Below, piece by piece: positions 37,085-48,693 of a DNA stretch of 64,000 nucleotides (its first letter is position 1; each line of letters begins with the position of its first letter). The stretch comes from Climacium dendroides (Eukaryota; Streptophyta; Bryopsida; Hypnales; Climaciaceae), in the NCBI GenBank assembly GCA_950106755.1, contig OX467092.1, positions 10,850,001 to 10,914,000 of the forward strand, written 5' to 3'. The position numbers and the translations under genes are program-made. The notes under the pieces were generated by a model that made no database searches, had not been told where the DNA came from, and worked only from the letters and a program-made list of their open reading frames with translations.

Positions 37085-40000
37085 ATGGACAGATACCAAC
37101 GGGTGGAGAAGCCACGGCCCGAAACTCCTATCAGTGAAAATGAAATCCGCATTACTACGCAAGGGAAGATGCGGAACTACATTACTTATGCAACCACTCT
37201 TCTTCAGGTAATCCTCGTCGTGCTTGCGGGGTTCGTTGATTAGGTTGAAGATCTCAAATTTCCACTTTTTTGGGAGCCACTTAAGAGCAAACAGCGAAGA
37301 GGGAGTTCATCGGTTGATGAACGACGCAATAAGCGCCGCGACTTTGGAGAATTTCTTTCTTTCCGATTCGTCCGCAAGATCCCTGACCCGCGCTCATCAA
37401 CTACGCAATTCGTGGTTTTCCCGATGCGGCCCTAGATTCTGGTCCCTAGATTCTGCGCCGTTTATTCCCCTGTTGATGGATGCGTCTCCCCCGGGTCAAT
37501 CTTGTCCACCATTCCCCGACCCGTGGATTTTCAGAGCAAAATGGTCTCTTGACGTTGTTAGTTAACAGTTGTCAAGCCATCGAGTCCACAGCATTGCCTT
37601 GTACTCCTTGATCGTCGAGAAATGGTCCCCCCGAGTAGCATTGAGCAGTTGACCTGAATCCCTTCAGTGCAATTGGATGGTCCACCTTATGGACATCCAT
37701 ATCTACGTATTGAATGACAGTCATGAGGTCAAAACGCAAAGCTTCTATTCGCGTCCCTAGTAAGTCGACGAGGATGAGGAAAGATACGATTTTAGTTCGT
37801 TCGCATCCGAGTGCATATCTTGACTCTGCACTTGGTTTGGGACCGTGGACCTGGTTTCTTTTGCCTGTCAATATCCTCAGACCCTGAAACTTCCTTGGTA
37901 GTTTCGCCTGGATTTGGTTCCGTCATCCAATCTGATGCCCGAGCATGTTGATAGTGTGTTGCAATTGTAAGCTGCTGCCGTCCGTTTCTACAATTACAGG
38001 GCGTTTCCAACGATTCCATGAAGGTTGTATCGCCTCTCCTGCTCTGATTGTGTTGCGCTATTTGTGCAGGATAAGGGATCATCGGAGATTGTACTGAAAG
38101 CCATGGGCCGTGCTATCAACAAGACGGTTACCATCGCAGAAATCATTAAGGTGAGTCTTCTTTGCACGTTCCACTGTCGAGGCATATTTTAGAAGCGGAT
38201 GAACACCCGTATAGAATGGCCGAGGTTTCACATGGGTGTTTAGTATGTCAGCAACGGATCCGCTTATTGCATTGCGGGACCTTAGGAATTTGTTAACGGG
38301 AGGAGTCCAGCGTCCCTGTGTTCCTGAGCAGAAGTATGGAACGTGTTGAACCTTTTTTCGAAACGTAGTATTGCTGATAACCGGCTTTTCATGTGTTCAG
38401 AGGAGGATTGCTGGGCTTCACCAAAATACGTCTATTGGATCTACTGACATAACGGATCTCTGGGAACCGCTGGAAGAGGGCCTTCTGCCGTAAGCCTTCT
38501 TTGTCTTTTTTTTTCTGATCTGTCAACACTGTCCTTTTTCTGTTTTAGTAGTGGCGGGTTTGTGGCTTCAGTGAGCTGGAAGTGTCCCATTGATGTGGAT
38601 CTGTGTTTGTAGAGAAGGCGTTCGATTTGATGTCGTGCACTGTTTTGGGCTAACGGTTGCGTGGTTCCTTGCAGCTTGGAAACCACCCGCCATGTCTCCA
38701 TGATCACGATCACACTATCTACGAAAGAGTTGGAGAAGTCATCGACTGGGTAAGGGCTTTTGTCTTTAACCCGAGGATTGTAGTGGTTTAGGGATATTTG
38801 TGTGTGAGTTTAACGCTCAGGATTATGGCCGTCCATCTGGCTGCGTGTTTGGCGAAGTTGTTTGTGCGGTCATGAAGCGAATGTCCCGAAGATTTCCATT
38901 TCACACCCGTTTCCAATGTTTGGAACTGTTGAGCAGGTATCAGCCTCCCCTGCCTGCAGACCAGGTCAAGCCACTGGCGGAGTTTGAGTATGATGGAGGT
39001 AACTCTCTTTTTTGATTGACAGCTGTTTTTCTTTTTCTCTTTTTCTGTAAGGATCGTACTATTGTTCGTAGGGCTCCGAACGAGGACTGCAGGTCCCTGT
39101 GTCGAGGTTTATCATTGATGCGAGGTTTGATTTGATAAATTTTTTTTCCCTGTTGTGAAAATTCGACTACGAGTTGGTACGGGTACGGTTGTCTGAGCTA
39201 TTGATGTTGTGATTTTTCTGCCGATCGAGGTCTAGAACCTTGTATTGATGTTGTGATTTGGTCCTGTTCGTTCAGACGGGTCCCCTCGGGGAGGCCGGGG
39301 TCGAGGCCGGGGTCGGGGTCGGGGCCGAGGCCGAGGAGGTGGGCTATATCTTTCCCAGTTGTCCTTGTTTTCTTTCGGGGCGTTGTGCATGTGTTGATGC
39401 TGTTGTGAAGTGCCATTTTCGTTCGAAACTGGACTGATGTCTCGGTTCTATGCTCTGTGTTTTCTCCGTCCCCATACTGCATGTGACCGGCGTGTTTGCG
39501 AGCGTGGTGGCCTTTGGATGATTTGATTTGTGCATCAGTTCTGAAATCGGGTGTGTTCTCACTCGGGTTGACATGACAGGCAACGACATGGCCAATTCTG
39601 AGTATAACGGACTTGATGGTGGTTGGGGCCGTGGTCGTGGTCGAGGCCGGGGTCGGGGTCGGGGTGGGTACCGTGGTCGAGGCAGAGAGCAAGAGTCCGG
39701 TGGCTTTGACGAGCCCAATGCTGATGCGCCTCCGCGAGGTCGGGGAGGTGATTTTCCTCAGGAGATGTCGTACTCTGGTATGTGAAAGGCCCAAGTGTCG
39801 TACACTGCATGCTTGCTTGTAGGTTCCGAGTTTTGTCGAAATACTACCTGCGTCTCTATTCGCCTGTTATGGAACGGTTTTGTGATCGGAAGGTGTATTT
39901 CCCTTGCCTGGTGCTCTTGATAGTTTCTCCTAGGAAGGAAGTCTGAACTGAACTGGATGATGCGAACCGACTCTCCAAACTGAACGCGAGTTCTAAAGGT

Positions 40001-40164
40001 CTTATGGTCCTTAATTTCGTGCGTGCATTTTGAAAGAGCTTTACGTCTGTGCTGCAGGTCGCAGCAGAGGAAGAGGCAGAGGCCGAGGTCAGGGGAGAGG
40101 TCAGGGGAGAGGGTATCGCGCCGACGGACCTACTCCAGATCCCGCTCCGACAGGAGCTGCCTAA
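37085..40164 (+). CDS. Alba-domain RNA/DNA-binding protein with RGG tail, copy A
   Basis: Predicted 265 residues. Exons: 37085-37207, 38070-38150, 38401-38489, 38675-38749, 38937-38998, 39276-39338, 39580-39777, 40058-40164; all junctions are GT..AG and in phase. It starts MDRYQRVEKPRPETPISENE, as in the long plant Alba proteins (Arabidopsis ALBA4-6 type). The Alba fold spans about residues 20-122 (IRITTQGKMRNYITYATTLL, EIVLKAMGRAINKTVTIAEI, DITDLWEPLEEG, RHVSMITITLS). Then YQPPLPADQVKPLAEFEYDG, followed by RG/RGG-rich blocks at about 148-164, 181-203 and 231-249 separated by NDMANSEYNGLDGG and acidic/Pro segments. Family knowledge: such proteins bind RNA and DNA and join cytoplasmic RNA granules under stress; RGG tracts are usual arginine-methylation and RNA-contact sites. 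The role here is inferred. Copy B at 52575-55654 appears to encode the same protein. Confidence 0.94.
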
Positions 40165-40782
40165 GTGTCGTTTGGCGGAGTGCTGACATTCTGGAATCAT
40201 TTGCTTGGAGGTAGCTCTTTAAAAGTTGTCGAGGGAGGAAGCAGCCGTTATATGTGTGTCATATTTTGGCGGTAACTGAAGCATGCATAAATGTGGAGAA
40301 CTGTAGTGAGACAAAAGCTGCTTTTTTGCTGGTGTATGTGTGAAAATGGCCTCTCAAGCTTGTGTACGGTGCTTCCCGTGCGGTTGCATCTATGTATGTT
40401 ACACAGCTCCCGTTTTGCTGTATATCAATCGGTTTCAAATTTGTTTTTTGAGGAACATTGTTTTTTACAAAGCAGTGAGTCGATCCGTTTCATGTTCTGT
40501 TTTGGAGCCTTTGAAATTTGGTTATTGTGCATCTTTTCCGCCCCTACGGGCTTGCTTTTTCGTTATTGTATATCTTTTCTGGCTCTACGGTCTTGCTATG
40601 GAACGATTCGCACAGCGAGAAGTCGCAATAGAACATGCAGATCGAAACCCAATTTCTGAATCCGTCCTACGCAACGTCTGACATCCGCAGGCTTCGCATT
40701 GCAAGCGAGACCTCGATCTCCTGTGGCATTGCAAATGAAGAAACGCTTTCCTGCTTTAAGCCAGGTCGGATGGTTTCTAAAT
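40165..40782 (+). other. 3' untranslated and flanking sequence of Alba copy A
   Basis: Identical, as far as seen, to the region after the stop of copy B. The overlapping 113- and 122-codon frames here have mirror images in copy B and no recognised domain; they are judged non-coding. Confidence 0.55.
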
Positions 40783-42979
40783 TTTCTAGTGTCTTTGGCA
40801 CGGACGGGTAGTGGCGGATGCCTATCACGCACAGGATTTTGAATGCTTGTGTTGCGGAGCTGAAATCCTTTCCCCCGTCGCCCCTCTTTGAATTTTATTT
40901 ATCAGCAGAGTAGTTGTAGTTATGATTATAAGTTTTTGCATGCAATTAGGTGGATGAAATTATCATTTATAGGTTTAGTTGATCGTTGGGTAACAGAAGA
41001 AATTTCGCAGAGAATGAAAATACTTTAAGAGAAACTTACGATGGATACATGTAGAACTTGTCCTATGCACTAAGAGAGGTTTTTGCATTTAGAGAGGACA
41101 CATTTATTTAAGTCTTGTTGGAGTACTCATTTTGTTTTGAGTTTTGATTAATAAATTTGTTTTCACAGTTTTTTGCATTTAAAGAGGACACATTTATTTA
41201 TGTCTTGTTGGAGTACTCATTTTGTTTTGAGTTTTGATTAATAAATTTGTTTTCACAGAGGATGAAGGTCTACGGCAAAAATGATTGATTAGTTTTGAGG
41301 TATAAATTTGTTTTCACCTAGAATAAAGTTTTATTGAGAAATTAATTGAGTGGGAAGCTATCCCATTTAAGCAAACAAGTTGGATGAGAAATTAATTGCA
41401 AAGCTATTCCATCCATCCTAAACCTCATGGAGATTAACAAGTTGAATATGAAGGCACCTATCGTTGTTGGGAATGTCATGGCAATTTCATTATACAATAT
41501 TTATTTGGAATGATCTTGTGATGCAGGCCTCATTTGCAAATGAATGGATGATAAGTTTAAGCATTTTGCAATATTCTTAATAAGATTATCGGAGATGATT
41601 ACATGAGTTCCAAGTCCTTGACCCCCTTTTGAAAGAAATTTCTTTGAACCTAGTTACCTTTTAGAAAAATCGATAAATTAGATATTCCAAAAATAAAATC
41701 ACGCAAATACTATAAACATTTAATATAACTTTCCCTCTTGAAGCATGCATAGGCCTACCTATTGTTTGCAAACTCTCTTAGTGCATATTATGCACTAAGA
41801 GTTTTTTCCTATAATACTTTTGCTTACATGGAGAATATGATTCATTCTATTTGGCCCAATGATGAAAATGTCATATTCAGACTCTTGTATTTCGGGCAAT
41901 CAAAGCATCTTAAGAACTTGTAGTATTCATTTTTTTAAAAGAAAAATGTCCACATGGTCAAGTTTATTTCTTAGAACAATCTCATATTGGGATTCAATTC
42001 TATTTTAGAACTACCTTTTAGTTTTCCTTTTTCAATTTTTCAACATAATAAATTTAAGTGCAAAATCTATAGTTCAAAATTTTTAAGTTAAAAGGATTCA
42101 AAGTCTTGTAAACTAGTTGGCACCTTTGCCAAAAATCTATTTTGGGGGGATTGATTTTATCGTACAATATGTGTGGTTTAAGGTTTTAAAATTTCTTTTT
42201 GATATTTTGATACTAGTCAAATGCATGTTTTCAGACAATTAGAATTATTTTTACGTTGTCCTATATGCAATGGTGAAAAGAGGGTTTCTAATACATTTGC
42301 CTTATAAATTGGCAAAGGTTTGTGCAAAAATGTTGCAAGTGGTAAAGTCATGGTAGAAGGGGGAGTGCAATCACCTATAGTAATGAACTACACTTCTAGA
42401 GGTACAAAATAGTAGAGGGAAGTATTGTGTGGATTATGATTTGTCAATTTTTAGATTTTAAAGTGTTCTTCTTAACTAGTATTGGACGTGGGTTAGTTTT
42501 GCAACATACCAATCGGATACTAATTTACAAATTTGAATGATATCATTAAAAAAGAAGGTATTGGGGTTGAAAATTATTTTAGTTCATTGAAACTGTGATC
42601 AACACCAACGTAAACCTTGTATTTCTACCAATGCACTAGTATGAGGTGGATGTCTAAGGCTTGTATAATGGTTTGTTATGCACAATGGTATCACTCAATT
42701 TAAAAAGAAATAAAACAAATAAAATTTAACTTCAATTTGATTTTGAATGTGCATTGCATTGTTGCCATACAGTAAATGAAAAGCAAGTGTCAATAAAAGA
42801 CAAACTAAAAATAAAAGTAAAATGAAATCTATTTTGAAAACATCTCAAAAAGTCCAATTTCTTCAATCCCTTCTTCATTGTCATTGAGGAGCTCTATAGA
42901 AAAAAAACTCTTGGAGTTCATTGTTGGCAAAAGATTAGCATCCAACACACACATTACTTGGCTAATTTTTATAAATCAT
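40783..42979. other. Left part of the spacer between the Alba copies
   Basis: Unique GC-richer sequence to about 40910, then AT-rich. It contains a 90-bp tandem duplication (41080-41259), a hairpin built on CTTAGTGCATA/TATGCACTAAG (about 41778-41802), and at 41760-42120 a copy of the interior of the TTAA-type element at 30521-32176. No gene. Confidence 0.5.
41080..41259 (+). repeat. Tandem duplication, 2 x 90 bp
   Basis: GAGGACACATTTATTTA(A/T)GTC and the following sequence through TTTGTTTTCACAG occur twice with a 90-base offset and only a few differences, so the duplication is recent. Confidence 0.8.
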
Positions 42980-42989
42980 AATGAGTGAA

Positions 42990-45900
42990 TTTCTAAATTG
43001 GTTGCGCCCATACAATTTCAAAGGAGAGCTATTAAGATCCCTACCACACCAAAGATGCATTCAATCTCAATTTGAGAACCAAGGATTGCTAAAATTTGCC
43101 TTGCAAGAAATCCAACTATTGGGAAGTTGGATTCATTTGCCTTCCATCAAAACAAAGGTTGTGAAGCTTCTTCAACCTTCACAACAAGCCTACATCACAA
43201 AGATAATTCTTGTATAAGAGCAACTCAATTGGTTTCTTTATAAGAAGATGCTGTTTCAAACAACGAATTTTGGCCAACTTCAATTTCAGTAGAGGGAGTC
43301 AGAGCCAAGTATGCCTTTATCTTCATGAGAAAAGGAATAACCACTTCATGATCATATGCCTATACAAGTATTTGAGCAATCGATTGACCAATATATTCCT
43401 ATAAACACTACAAGCCCTTATATCGAGGGTTCAACATAAGAGCAAGTATATTGTGAGCTTTGCTGGGATAGGAAATCTTTGCAAATCCCAAATAGGGTTC
43501 AAATAGCTTTACTACTATACTAGCCATGCAGGTGTATAGAATCTCCAACTTGCTATCTGAGTCGCCGCATTACAGATTGGGTAATAGCATTGTTTGGTGG
43601 TTGACTTCCGCCTTTAATTTCATTGAAATTTGCATCACAACAACCAATGCATTAGAAAGCAACCGGTGTCCTTGAGATTGGTTCAACATGCATTATTGCA
43701 CAATTGGATTCAATATTTCGGTTACTACTTTGGCCACTACCCACATCAAACCACTTGGAAATCAAGCTTGTAACTGTATACTCTATCGTTGGTAACATAT
43801 ATTGATTGTAGCCAAGTATTGAAGGATCTTTTGGAATAAAATGATCCTATGGAACGCACAATTCCAATGAATCCATGAGACTCATTTGACCAATTCAATG
43901 GATTAGTTAATCCATGAGACATCCAATTGATACACAATTAATTGATGAAACTTAAGTCACTAATACAATAATGTTCACTACCAATTTAAACAACTATCTT
44001 GTGTACAGTTAGTATCAAGGTGTTGAATTCCTAGTGGCAACGTCATTAAAATATGTAATGATACTATTATTAATCCAAATGACGATTGGAAAGACATTAT
44101 CTAAGTGCATGAAAATGGATCAATATCTTGTATGTGAATAGATACATAGAGTAAAGGTTTCGCAACTCTATAAAAAGCTAAAAGACCTTGTTTTTCATCA
44201 CATGATCTACTATGGATCCTCACAAGTAATCACAATGCATAAAATCATCAAATAGACCCACAATTGGACACAACACATTGCAAACATAGTATCGAGAGCA
44301 AGCAAATACAATAATTAAACGACATTCAAACAATGAGCATCAACCCTTTTGGTCCTAAACTCTTGTAATATAATGTATTCTAAAATACTAGGATTTTAGA
44401 TTCTAAAGTGCTTCAAAAATCACAATTCCTGTAACTTTCAAGAAATTCAAAATGGATAGAAAAGAAGGCTATAGAAGCTACATTTTGAACTCACTTGCAT
44501 TTAAAATCAAAGACAACTCAATTCTTGCAAATCAACTAAGAAATCAAGAATTCTTCATTCTTTTTTAAAATTCAAAATATTAGCCTAAAAGTAACCAAAA
44601 CATGCAATTGTTAATCTTCGCACATGAAGCAAAATATTGAATTATAATAGTAATACATCACAAACAAAGGAAAATTTGAAACAAAATTACAACACCTTGA
44701 TTGGCCTTCAATTCTTTCTATTGTGAATCCAAATAATGCCTTAAATCTTATTTTTGGACATGTAATTCAAACATTGATTGATAATCAAATCACCTATCAC
44801 CTCCAATACTACATCCTATGTTGCAATTGTACTACTAAAGGGCCATGAAGTTAATCAACGCATAAAATTATGTTCACTTATGTTGATTGGATTGAATTAT
44901 CAATCAAGGGCCATGAAGCTAATCAACACATAAAATTATGTTCACTTACGTTGATTAGATTGAATTATCAATCAAGGGCCATGAAGCTTATCAACGCATA
45001 AAATTATGTTCACTTACGTTGATTGGATTGAATTATCAATCAAGGGCTAATCAACGCATAAAATTATGTTCACTTACGTTGATTGGATTGAATTATCAAT
45101 CAAGGGCCATGAAGTTAATCAACGCATAAAATTATGTTCACTTATGTTGATTGGATTGAATTATCAATCAAGGGCCATGAAGCTAATCAACGCATAAAAT
45201 TATGTTCACTTATGTTGATTGGATTGAATTATCAATCCAAATTTTTTTGTTTGTTCAAGTCATTCTCCAACCCTACAATCCAATATATTTTTAGTTTCCA
45301 TAATATTTGAAAAAAAGTGTCTTTACATTTAAAGCCACTTGGCTAAATCTCCTTTACAAACATAAGAAAATCACTTCAATTTCTATGAAAGGTCTTGAGG
45401 CACTTGATAATATTCAAATTAAAAATAAAATAAAATAAACCATATTATGTGAAAACACATGCATAGAAACTAATCTCCTTATCACAAATGTTTTCAAAAC
45501 TTGAGGAAGAAGCCCAACTTGAATACACACTATTTCCCATTCAATGCATCTTTTTCCAAATGTTTTGGTCCACATGATGGTTTTCTCCAGAGCTGCTTGA
45601 GTGCCTTTGATCGATATATCCTTTATTTGTTGGTACACTTTCTCTTTAGTGGTAGCATACTAACAAACTTTGCTTAGGACATGCCTCCAACACACTCTTG
45701 CATATGGTGTGATGTTCAACAAAGAACAACTTGCTATAGACAACATTTTCAAGGCTTGATAGATTGGTCCCTTCATCTTTGACGCAAGCAATCACCTTGT
45801 CTCCTAAGTCAAAAAATTTAATGAGAGGAGTCACAATCCCAATAAGCATAGCTACAGAGATCTTGGGAATCTCAAAAAGTCCCATACAAATATGATGGGG

Positions 45901-46508
45901 AACCCATGTACTACCAATGAAGTTTACAATGAGTGCAAATGTATCATACTTTGCCTTTGACATGCATAAGTCAAATGTAATGCTTGTAGTGGCACATTTA
46001 GATTAAGAAGGTAAGATGTATAACTCCATGGTTTTTGAAAACATCTATAGAATGTGCACTCTCATGAGAGACCTTGATGGGAAATTGATCTTGGAGTCAC
46101 ATTGAAGCACAAGCATGCGAAGCCACGGACTATCACACATCAACAACAAAATGCATCCTTTTGCAATTAATACCAAATTTGTCAAAAAGTGTTGTTTAGT
46201 ATCACTCTTGCGGTAGAGTGTTATGTTACCAAAAAAGTAGTTATACTAGTCACTTTAGAACCCTTGCGCTTCTAACACTTCTGCCGAGAAGTTGAAGCAT
46301 CTTCTTTCGCAACTTGAACCTCTACATTGTACTTTGAAAAGTCTTGCTCATAAATCATTTCCAAGTGTTTCTTTATTGAAGTTAATCCATGGATAGAATT
46401 GTAACGCAAGTATTTCTTTATTGAAGTTAATCCATAGATGGAAGTATAACAAATCATTTTTTTCCTTGATCCTGTAGTTGGAATTTGTCGAGATTGGATA
46501 ACAAACAA
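42990..46508 (-). pseudogene. Decayed hAT transposase gene (spacer, minus strand)
   Basis: Reading right to left: a degenerate zinc-finger region (46508-46272, TSIKKHLEMIYEQDFSKYNV, with TSIKK duplicated in tandem); a core fragment (45963-45646) with KYDTFALIVNFIGSTWVPH, MGLFEIPK and VKDEGTNLSS; its continuation at 45638-45414 (GTQAALEKTIMWTKTFGKR); then WVVAKVVTEILNPIVQ at 43741-43693; AHNILALMLNPRYKGL at 43460-43409; and near 43150-43040 the C-terminal dimerisation block with FLARQILAILGSQIEIE. This order matches plant hAT transposases as I remember them. Stops and frame changes break it repeatedly, and a 68-bp minisatellite sits in the middle (44839-45238). It cannot make an active protein. 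The terminal repeats of the element were not found. Confidence 0.75.
44839..45238 (+). repeat. Minisatellite, six units of 68 bp (one of 60)
   Basis: Unit starts: 44839, 44907, 44975, 45043, 45103, 45171. Each begins AGGGCCATGAAG(C/T)TAATC and continues through AAAATTATGTTCACTTA to GAATTATCAATCA. The fourth unit lacks CCATGAAG. Inside a unit AATCAACG and CGTTGATT are inverted, so each unit could form a hairpin. Units differ at only a few bases. Confidence 0.9.
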
Positions 46509-47932
46509 TATATTGCATCACTTGCAGCTTCTATGTGTATGCTACTTGAATCTTTATGTATAGGTTGGTAGAATGTCCAGATAGTACTATATTGGTGGAA
46601 GGGGCTCCATTTTTGTTGATTCTCATGTAATGATGCAAAGAGAGGTTGTCATGATGTTTACTTCTTTAGCAACTCCACAAAGTTGCTGGTGAGATTATGA
46701 ACTGAAGAGTATGCAATGATATCATTCATTATAGCTACAGTTTCTAGAATGGAATCAATTGTGATGAAGTCATCATCATGATCATGATCTTGCAATAGAT
46801 CATTGTCAATTTGTATATTGAACTCTTCACTCAACAATAAGCTATCCATTGATTGCAAATATTCCTATTTTTCGACTCGATTTGCAATTTTATCTTACAA
46901 ATCAATTATTTCAATTGATTAAGAAATAGATGAAAAGATTAGATGATTTGATTGCAATGGGATTCAAAGAAGCAAATGATTTGGCCTATTACTACTCAAG
47001 GATGACACACAACATTGATCAAAAAGTAGCACATAAAGAAACTATAGGAATTTTAAAGCAATGAACACTCAAAATAGTAACATGCACTAAAACAATATGC
47101 ACAAAGAATCAAAGCTCAAAGTTTTGCAAAAAGCTAAAATTCTCATGTTCTTATTCCAATCTAGAACCTCATATGTGCATTCAATTACTTGGAGGGACAA
47201 AATAAGTGTACAAAATAAGGGACTCTTCTAATATTTCTCCCACTTCCACAATTCTAGTAGACTTCATGAAACAACAACAATTGCATTTAGAATCACTACT
47301 TGAAGATTCAAACGCCATATACTACTATGATACTCTTAATGCTTCTTCAATTCATCTTCTTCATTTCATTGATGCTACTGATATTCACTTCACTTCAGTT
47401 TATGAAACTGAAGCCTCCAAGGTTGGTTACCTATCATGTAATGTATGGGGAGTACCGGCATTTAGTTACGAGCTAGCCGGTTGATTTTGAGAATTTCCGA
47501 ATGAGGTAGAAAAGTTTAGGAAGTGGTTCCAAATAAAAAAAAAGAGATTTTCGGAAATGGACTGGTCAAGAAAAAAAATTCGGCTATTTTGCCATTCACC
47601 CTAAGATTATGTAGGAAAATTACCAATTTATATGCCTTTTTTATGGCAAGTAACCGACCGGGTACATGCTTTTTCTGAAATATTTTTGACATGTATATAG
47701 AATTTTTTTTAATATACTCAATGTATTCTTGAAACTTGGGAGTTGGGACTTGGGACTTGGGAACTTGGGATTTCCAAAATCCAAAGAAGAGAAATAGTAA
47801 TTAGTAAAGTCTGCATAGTAAAGTAAGTAGGTAAATGAAAATGATACTGACTGATTTATGAATTCTGCGAAAGTAAAAAATCGTTGGTAACCTCTGTCTG
47901 TGCTTACCTGTAACCTGCTTAGTGTACTGTGA
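46509..47932. other. AT-rich spacer sequence
   Basis: Small frames at 46658-46858 (-) (acidic, HDHDDD), 47206-47484 (+) and 47641-47952 (-) have no recognised family. A short repeat of ACTTGGGA occurs at 47736-47768. The first frame might belong to the upstream end of the hAT remnant, without proof. Confidence 0.4.
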
Positions 47933-48690
47933 TTGTTGTCAATCACACACATGATGGCCGGCGCTTTTGAGCTTCTCAGGGTTTTAGGGTTTATCCTCTT
48001 TTCAAATTCTGGCCTCCTTGTTGGTGCGCTCAGCCGCTCACTCGCTCGCTATCTACCTGACTCACTTACTTATTCACTTGCTGGCCCACTCGTTGCCTCA
48101 CACGCTGCTCATGTAGTAACTCAATTGTGTGAAACTCAATAACTCACACTTGTCTCCCACAGCAGCGGAGTAGCCTCTCGCCCTCTCCTTGCTCACTCGC
48201 AGACTTGATCGGGATTGGGGATCATGCAATAACTCAATTGCATGAAATTCACCCTCGCTGGCATGCTCACCTCGCTGACTTCACAGACTTCCGTCTACTC
48301 GTTTTCGTTTTCGGTACAGGCCACGCCGTTGCATGCATTGTGGAGTGCGGATTGTGGACTGACCAAATTTCTCTTCAAAAGTTCTCGTCAATTTGGTGAT
48401 TGGTTTAGGGTTTCGGGAGCCATCGCGATTGCTGCGGTTTCGGACGTGTTTTAGAAATCAGGTACGCTTGTCGCCTCCCCTTTCGTCTTCATGTACTATG
48501 AATTTTGTGTATGTTGGTTGCATGTTTTTTCAACCCTTACATTTCTGAAATTTGCTTCCCTATTTTTTGGGTGGGATGATCACATGCTCAGTTGTTATCG
48601 TTTTTTGAACTTGTTCTTCAGTTTCTCAAATTGTCTGGTACCTTGGTTTTCCGCTGAGATTGTCTGGTACCCTGGATTTCCGCTGAGATT
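47933..48690 (+). other. GC-richer leader in front of the plus-strand hAT pseudogene
   Basis: Composition rises at about 47940. It includes two TTAGGGTTT phrases (about 47981 and 48407), matching the plant telo-box, and a CT/CG-rich section at 48020-48310. A donor-like CAG/GTACGC at 48460 and an acceptor-like TTCTTCAG/TTTC at 48620 could mark a leader intron. It may be the old promoter and leader of the hAT-derived gene, or unrelated. Confidence 0.35.
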
Positions 48691-48693
48691 TGT

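Larger units (their letters stand above)
36057..40782 (+). repeat. Left arm of a 4.7-kb inverted repeat
   Basis: Pairs with 51957-56682 on the other strand; positions in the two arms add up to 92739 (92738 left of a one-base indel near 36396). From about 36700 to 40760 no difference was noticed. Differences appear from 36700 leftwards (three between 36439 and 36681, about eight plus the indel between 36057 and 36439). The 3' junction is sharp after GGTTTCTAAAT. Confidence 0.9.

Noticed and set aside
39198..39794. 198-codon antisense frame over the Alba RGG exons (mirror at 52945-53541)
   Set aside because: It is the complement of GC-rich RGG codons and spans splice sites of the sense gene; open only because of composition.
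40291..40681. Overlapping 122- and 113-codon frames after the Alba stop, repeated in the other arm
   Set aside because: Conserved only because the whole arm is identical; Cys/Phe-rich, no domain, in the 3' flank.
43407..45989. CACTACAAG at 43407 and CTTGTAGTG at 45989 as ends of a CACTA element
   Set aside because: Similarity stops after about 10 bases, no shared target site, and the interval lies inside the hAT pseudogene.
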